From positions 1-32,112 of the forward strand of contig CANFDA010000009.1 in assembly GCA_947445215.1 (NCBI GenBank): DNA of 32,112 nt, written 5' to 3'. Under the pieces are notes generated by a model, which worked only from the letters and a program-made list of their open reading frames with translations, ran no database searches and had not been told where the DNA came from. A program made the position numbers and the translations under genes. Positions 27,071 through 32,112 of the stretch are shown here, in pieces. Position 1 is the first letter of the stretch. Each line of letters starts with the position of its first letter. The DNA comes from Alphaproteobacteria bacterium. Its GTDB lineage: Bacteria > Pseudomonadota > Alphaproteobacteria > Micropepsales > Micropepsaceae.

Positions 27071-28441
27071 ATGCAGGGAGGCGTCATGCCGTGTGAGGGA
27101 AGTGCCGCGCCACGGCAAACCCTGTCGCTTGTCGACGGCCTCGTACTCGTCGTGGGCATGGTGGTGGGCATTGGCATCTTTGCCCTGCCAGCCCAAGTGG
27201 CCATGTTCGCCGGCAACGGCTTCAACTATCTGGCCTTGTGGCTGGTGGGCGGCGCGCTCGCGCTCAATGGCGCGCTTTGCTATGCCGAACTCGCCGGGCG
27301 TTTCCCCAGCGCCGGTGGCGAATACCAGTTTCTCTCTCGCGCCTATGGCAAGAACCTTGCCATCCTGTTCGCCTGGGCCCGCTGCAGTGTGATCCAGACA
27401 GGCTCGATCGCGCTGGTCGCCTTCGTTTATGGCGACTATGCCCAGTCGCTGCTGCCCCTGGGCGCGCACGGCGCCGCCATCCATGCCGCCATCATCATCT
27501 CCATCTTCACTGCCATCAACATGGCGGGCACCTTCCAGGGCACGCTGGCGCAGAAGGTCTTCACCAGCCTGGACATGCTGGCGCTGGTCTCGCTGCTAGC
27601 GGCGGGCGCCGTGCTGATCCTGGGCGGAACCGCCTCGCCTGCGCCGGTGGCCGCGCCATCGTCCGGCGACGGCGGCATGATCGGTCTCGCCATCGTCTTC
27701 GTGATGCTGACCTATGGCGGCTGGAACGAAAGCGCCTATCTTTCCGCCGAACTGAAAGACGGCAATCGCAACATGGTCCGCGTTCTGGTGCTGAGTATCC
27801 TCATGATCACCGCGCTCTATTTCGCCGTCGCCTTCATCTACCTGCAGGCCGTCGGCTTCGACGCGCTTGCCAAAAGCAGCACAATCGCCGCCGATGTGAT
27901 GGGCGCCGCCTTCGGGCCCGCGGGCGCCACCGCCATCGCGATCTTCATCTGCGGTTCGGCCATCAGCACGCTCAACGCCACCATCTTCACGGGTGGCCGC
28001 ATCTATTATGAACTCGGGCGCGATCTGCCCTGGCTGCAGAAATTCGGACGCTGGAGCCCGCAGGGCGAAAATCCCGTCAACGCCTTCATACTGCAAGGCG
28101 CGGTGGCGCTGCTGCTGGTGATGCTGGCCGTCAATCTGCAAAAGAGCGGCCTGCAGACCATGGTGGACTACATCACCCCGATCTTCTGGCTGTTCATGAC
28201 CCTGGTGGGCGTCTCGCTCTTCCTGTTCCGCCATCGCGGCCAGGGCGAGAGCGGCGGCTACCGCGTGCCGCTCTATCCGGTGACGCCGCTGATCTTCGTC
28301 GCCACCTGTCTCTATATGCTTTATTCCAGCGTGAACTATGTCCAGCAAGGCACCCTGATCGGTCTCGCCATGCTGCTGGCCGGTGTGCCGCTGCTCTTCT
28401 TCCGGGGTCGGGCCCAACCCGCCTCAGATGCCGCTGAATGA
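27071..28441 (+). CDS. APC superfamily amino acid permease
   Basis: 456 aa; LSLVDGLVLVVGMVVGIGIFALPAQVA motif in TM1 and multi-TM pattern. The ATG at 27086 is an alternative start. Confidence 0.88.
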   Translation: MQGGVMPCEGSAAPRQTLSLVDGLVLVVGMVVGIGIFALPAQVAMFAGNGFNYLALWLVGGALALNGALCYAELAGRFPSAGGEYQFLSRAYGKNLAILFAWARCSVIQTGSIALVAFVYGDYAQSLLPLGAHGAAIHAAIIISIFTAINMAGTFQGTLAQKVFTSLDMLALVSLLAAGAVLILGGTASPAPVAAPSSGDGGMIGLAIVFVMLTYGGWNESAYLSAELKDGNRNMVRVLVLSILMITALYFAVAFIYLQAVGFDALAKSSTIAADVMGAAFGPAGATAIAIFICGSAISTLNATIFTGGRIYYELGRDLPWLQKFGRWSPQGENPVNAFILQGAVALLLVMLAVNLQKSGLQTMVDYITPIFWLFMTLVGVSLFLFRHRGQGESGGYRVPLYPVTPLIFVATCLYMLYSSVNYVQQGTLIGLAMLLAGVPLLFFRGRAQPASDAAE

Positions 28442-28472
28442 TCCCGTTTTCGCAATCCTTGAGGAGGTACCT

Positions 28473-29273
28473 ATGACATCCAAGTTTGCTTTCCGTTCCA
28501 TCATCGCCGCCGGTGCGTTCGCCCTTGTCGCCGCGGGCGGCGTCGCCATCGCCCAGCAGAAGCCGTTCGAGCCGCAGGTCGGCCAAGCCGGCAAGGACGT
28601 GGTCTGGGTGCCGTCGCCGGATGGCCTGGTCACCGCCATGCTCGACATGGCACTTGTGACCAAGAGCGATTATCTGGTCGATCTGGGTTCGGGCGACGGC
28701 AAGACCGTCATCGCCGCCGCCAAGCGCGGCGTGCGGGCCCAGGGCATCGAATACAATCCCGACATGGTGGCGCTGTCGCGCAAGAACGCCGCCGCCGCGG
28801 GCGTGACCAACCTGGCTACCTTCACCAATGGCGACATCTTCCAGACTGATTTCACCAAGGCCACGGTCGTGACGATGTTCCTGCTGCCGTCACTCAATGT
28901 CCGCCTGCGTCCGCAACTGCTCAAGATGCGGCCGGGCACCCGCATCGTCTCCAACTCGTTCGACATGGGCGACTGGACCCCGGACCAGGAAGCCGGCGCC
29001 AAGGGCGACTGCACCAGCTATTGCCGCGCCATGCTCTGGATCATCCCGGCGCAGGTGAACGGCAGCTGGAAGACCGCCAACGGCCAGCTGGTGCTGGACC
29101 AGAAGTACCAGATGTTGACCGGCTCGATGACCAATGCCGGCAGCACCTCACAGATCAGCGAAGGCAAGATGAACGGTGAGAACATCACCTTCACCGCCGG
29201 CGGCCGCACCTATACGGGCAAGGTCAATGGCAACAGCATTCAGGGCAATGGCTGGACCGCCACCAAAGGCTAA
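28473..29273 (+). CDS. Exported class I SAM-dependent methyltransferase-like protein with C-terminal extra domain
   Basis: Signal peptide MTSKFAFRSIIAAGAFALVAAGGVAIAQQ, motif I DYLVDLGSGDGKTVIAAAKRGVRAQGIEYNPDMV, strong SD GAGGAGGT, G-rich beta-type C-terminus. Confidence 0.82.
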   Translation: MTSKFAFRSIIAAGAFALVAAGGVAIAQQKPFEPQVGQAGKDVVWVPSPDGLVTAMLDMALVTKSDYLVDLGSGDGKTVIAAAKRGVRAQGIEYNPDMVALSRKNAAAAGVTNLATFTNGDIFQTDFTKATVVTMFLLPSLNVRLRPQLLKMRPGTRIVSNSFDMGDWTPDQEAGAKGDCTSYCRAMLWIIPAQVNGSWKTANGQLVLDQKYQMLTGSMTNAGSTSQISEGKMNGENITFTAGGRTYTGKVNGNSIQGNGWTATKG

Positions 29274-29289
29274 AGTCCGACCTGATCTG

Positions 29290-29334
29290 AACAACCCCGC
29301 CGTGCGGCGACGCGCGGCGGGGTTGTTCTTTTTG
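29290..29334. terminator. Bidirectional intrinsic terminator
   Basis: Perfect 13-bp stem AACAACCCCGCCG (29290-29302) / CGGCGGGGTTGTT (29315-29327) followed by CTTTTTG. Confidence 0.85.
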
Positions 29335-29337
29335 AAA

Positions 29338-30693
29338 TTATTCCTTGCGCACCTTTGCCGCCGCCGCGCCCTTGCCATGCGTGGTGGTGAAATAGAGCGT
29401 CAGGATCGCCGCCACCATGCCACCCGCGATGGCGGGGGCCCGCCAGTCAAGCTGCAATAGCTGTCCGGCGATAAGCCCGGCGCAGATCACGGCGCCGCAG
29501 GCGGGCACGACGATGGGCACGTTGAAGCGGCCCTTCAATTTGCCTTCCCGCCGCATCAGCAGCACCAAGGCGCTGTTGACGATGGTGAAGACCAGCAGCA
29601 GCAGCAGCACCGTGGCGCCGGCCAGCTGCGAGATGTCGCCCGCGAATTGCAGCGCCACGATGATGACGAACAGCACCATCACCGCGACATGCGGCGTGTG
29701 GCGCGTCGCATGCACCTTGCCGAGCGCGGATGGCAGCAGGCCCTGCTTGGCCAGGCCATAGAGCATGCGCGAGCCCATCACGGTATTGACCAGCGCAGTA
29801 TTGGCGACGGCGGCGATGGTGATGAAGGTAAAGCCGATGGCGGGAAACCAGGGCGCGGCCCGTTCGATCACGGCGCGCAGGGGCGCGGGCGCCGCCGCCA
29901 GTTCCTTCCACGGCACCACCGACACCGCCGTAAGCGCCACCAGCATGTAGAGCGTGCAGACCACCAGCATCGCCCCGATCATGGCGATGGGCATGTTGCG
30001 TTCGGGCTCTTTCACTTCCTCGGCGACATTGAGCATGTCTTCGAAGCCCAGGAAGGAGAAGAAGGTCAGCAGCGTTCCCTGCATCAGCAGCGCCGCCGTC
30101 ACCAATCCTTCGGGATTGTGGGCGGTGGCGGGCACTTCTGTCATGTCGGCCTGGCCCCAGAAGCGCATGCCGACCGCGATCACCAGCACCAGGCCCGCGG
30201 CCTCGATGAAGGTGCAGGCGGCGTTGGCCCACAGCGTCTCGGTGATGCCGCGCCAGACAAGGCCGCACACCAGCAGCAGGAATCCCACCGCCAGCAACAG
30301 CACCTCCAGCGGCGCGCCCGCCACCGAGACGCCGAAATCCAGTCCCAACAGGGTGTTCAGGTTCAGCGCCACAACCTTGGACTGGGTGGCGGCCGAGGCG
30401 ATGCCCGACGCCACCACCGCCAACCCCACCAGATAACTCAGCCACGGGGCGGCGAAGGCGCGTTGGGTGGCATAGGCGGCCCCGGCGGCGCGCGGGTAGC
30501 GCGAGGCGATGGAGGCGTAGGAAAGCCCGGTCAGCAGGGCTGCGGTCATGGCCAGCAGAAAAGCCATCCACATGGCCCCGCCCATCACCCCCGCCGCGCG
30601 CCCCACCAAGCCGTAAATGCCCGCGCCCAGCATGGAGCCGATGCCATAGAGCATCATCTGGCCGGGGCCGACGGTGCGTTTCAGTTCCGCCAT
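29338..30693 (-). CDS. APC superfamily amino acid permease
   Basis: 451 aa; RTVGPGQMMLYGIGSMLGAGIYGLVGRAAG and FFSFLGFEDMLNVAEEVKEPERNMPIAM. Confidence 0.92.
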   Translation of the reverse strand: MAELKRTVGPGQMMLYGIGSMLGAGIYGLVGRAAGVMGGAMWMAFLLAMTAALLTGLSYASIASRYPRAAGAAYATQRAFAAPWLSYLVGLAVVASGIASAATQSKVVALNLNTLLGLDFGVSVAGAPLEVLLLAVGFLLLVCGLVWRGITETLWANAACTFIEAAGLVLVIAVGMRFWGQADMTEVPATAHNPEGLVTAALLMQGTLLTFFSFLGFEDMLNVAEEVKEPERNMPIAMIGAMLVVCTLYMLVALTAVSVVPWKELAAAPAPLRAVIERAAPWFPAIGFTFITIAAVANTALVNTVMGSRMLYGLAKQGLLPSALGKVHATRHTPHVAVMVLFVIIVALQFAGDISQLAGATVLLLLLVFTIVNSALVLLMRREGKLKGRFNVPIVVPACGAVICAGLIAGQLLQLDWRAPAIAGGMVAAILTLYFTTTHGKGAAAAKVRKE

Positions 30694-30798
30694 GACGGGT
30701 TCCCGCTTCGCTTATTACGCTTCATGGGGGCCATCATGGGGGCAAACGCCGTGGAAATGCGAGCGGGCGGGGTATTAGACTGCAGCCGGAGGTCCCCC

Positions 30799-31695
30799 AT
30801 GCGCGCCATCTGTCTGTTACCCATCCTGCTGTCGCCGCTGCTGCTGGCCGCGACGCCCGCTGCCAAGGACCCCGTCACGGTCTGGAAGCAGGGCATCGCC
30901 GACCAGAATCGTTTCTATGCCGCGACGCCCCACGCCATGCTGAAGATCCAGGACTCGGTCTATCTGGGTGAGGGCGAGTCCGCCGTGCTGGAAGGCCGCA
31001 AGGGCGTCGCATCCAGTTGGCGCTGGAACAGCAAGCCAGGCGCGCCCAAAAAGGGAGACGATGCCCCTGTGCGGCTGTCCATCAAGGGCGGCAAGCTCGC
31101 CATCCAGCATGACGGCAAGCCGGTGGCCCCGGCCCAATTGCAGAAAAGCGTGGTGGTGGATGCCGGTGTCGATATTTCCGGCCAGCCCACCCAGGTGGGC
31201 GCAGGCGTGGATGGCTGGCGCATCTTCGTCTTCAACCAGACCCATAAGGCGGCCAGGGCCTTCAAGAGCGTGTCGTATTTCGCTTACGACCCGGCCTTTC
31301 GCGTCGAAGCGCGTTTCGTGGCCAACGCGAAACTGCCGCCGCGCGTCTTCAAGACCTCACGCGGCACCGACAAGCAGTTCTTCCATGCTGGCGATGCGCT
31401 GTTCCGCCTGAAGGGCAAGGATGTCCGCTTGCCGCTCTACACCAGCGACACCAGGAACATCGCCGACATGTCGTCCTTCTTCACGGATGAACTCAGCACC
31501 GAAGGCGTCTATGGCGCCGGGCGCTATGTCGATGTCGCCGGTTTCGGCCGTTTCCCGCCCAAGGCGGTGCCCATCGATTTCAACACCGCCTATAACCCCA
31601 ATTGCGCGCTGTCGCCGCATTTCACCTGCCCGCTGGCTGTGGATGCGATTCCGGTGGCGATGACGGCTGGCGAACGCGATCCGGGCAAGCACTGA
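30799..31695 (+). CDS. DUF1684 domain-containing secreted protein
   Basis: Signal peptide MRAICLLPILLSPLLLAATPA; RYVDVAGFGRFPPKAVPIDFNTAYNPNCALSPHFTCPLA is the typical DUF1684 C-terminal signature. SD GGAGG. Confidence 0.85.
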   Translation: MRAICLLPILLSPLLLAATPAAKDPVTVWKQGIADQNRFYAATPHAMLKIQDSVYLGEGESAVLEGRKGVASSWRWNSKPGAPKKGDDAPVRLSIKGGKLAIQHDGKPVAPAQLQKSVVVDAGVDISGQPTQVGAGVDGWRIFVFNQTHKAARAFKSVSYFAYDPAFRVEARFVANAKLPPRVFKTSRGTDKQFFHAGDALFRLKGKDVRLPLYTSDTRNIADMSSFFTDELSTEGVYGAGRYVDVAGFGRFPPKAVPIDFNTAYNPNCALSPHFTCPLAVDAIPVAMTAGERDPGKH

Positions 31696-31713
31696 CTAGA
31701 GTGCGATGCACTT

Positions 31714-32112
31714 TTAAAGTGCAATTCCTTGGGCATTGAGACGCTGCACCACCATGGCGATGTCTTCGCGCACGGCCTGGCGCTTCTTGCCCATGAAGAT
31801 CACCGTCTGCGTGCCCGGCGCATATTCGGCCCGCGCCACCGGCTTGATGGCGCTGATGCTGTCGGTGTCGATCGCCACGACCTTGCCGTCGGGCCCGGTC
31901 AGGTGCACGGCGTTGACCAGGCTGGCGGGCGAGGCCTTCAGATAGGCGGTGATCTGCTTCAGATAGTTGCGTGTCTCGGTCGGCAGGGCGCGGCGGCCAC
32001 GGCGGTGCAGCTCCCAATTGCCGGGGCCGAAATTGTAGGCGGCGAACATGCCGGGAAAGCCGTAGCGGCTTTTCAGCCAGCGCAGATAGGCCGCTGCGGC
32101 ATGGATGTTGTC
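31714..32112 (-). CDS. Lytic transglycosylase (SLT-type), C-terminal part, continues beyond window
   Basis: DNIHAAAAYLRWLKSRYGFPGMFAAYNFGPGNWELHRRGRRALPTETRNYLKQITAYLK, matching the AYN-G-G / P-T-ETRNY motifs of SLT domains. Confidence 0.85.
   Translation of the reverse strand, partial: DNIHAAAAYLRWLKSRYGFPGMFAAYNFGPGNWELHRRGRRALPTETRNYLKQITAYLKASPASLVNAVHLTGPDGKVVAIDTDSISAIKPVARAEYAPGTQTVIFMGKKRQAVREDIAMVVQRLNAQGIAL

Noticed and set aside
29647-31695. 682-aa plus-strand ORF running antisense through the APC permease into DUF1684
   Set aside because: The 5' half is the complement of a clear permease and is His/Gln/Arg-rich low-complexity sequence typical of antisense frames in high-GC DNA; only the part from 30799 is real.

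Overview
This is an ordinary-looking, GC-rich alphaproteobacterial-type chromosomal window with no IS element, prophage or CRISPR array. Gene order: glmM (3' end), thiD, purA(-), an RcnB-like gene(-), GNAT-folA, a 2OG-oxygenase-like gene(-) and mrp(-), degP/htrA-like, serB(-)/miaA divergent pair, ilvB-ilvN-LysE-ilvC, GFA, purT, ABC ATPase/permease(-), leuA, mreB-mreC-mreD-mrdA-mrdB, tRNA-Lys(CTT), APC permease, exported methyltransferase, APC permease(-), DUF1684, lytic transglycosylase(-, partial). The main points for a second look are: (1) an RcnB-like gene whose intact, conserved reading frame contains three in-frame amber codons and ends in TAA; (2) an attenuator-like leader upstream of ilvB, with a 16-aa Leu/Val-rich peptide, mutually exclusive hairpins, an intrinsic terminator and a possibly leaderless start; (3) a separate leuA leader ORF ending in four consecutive Leu codons next to a strong hairpin but without an obvious U-tract; (4) three different cloverleaf-like palindromic elements, each at a convergent gene junction, and a REP/BIME-like hairpin pair that supplies the apparent thiD Shine-Dalgarno. 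All calls come from reading the sequence only; no database search was run.
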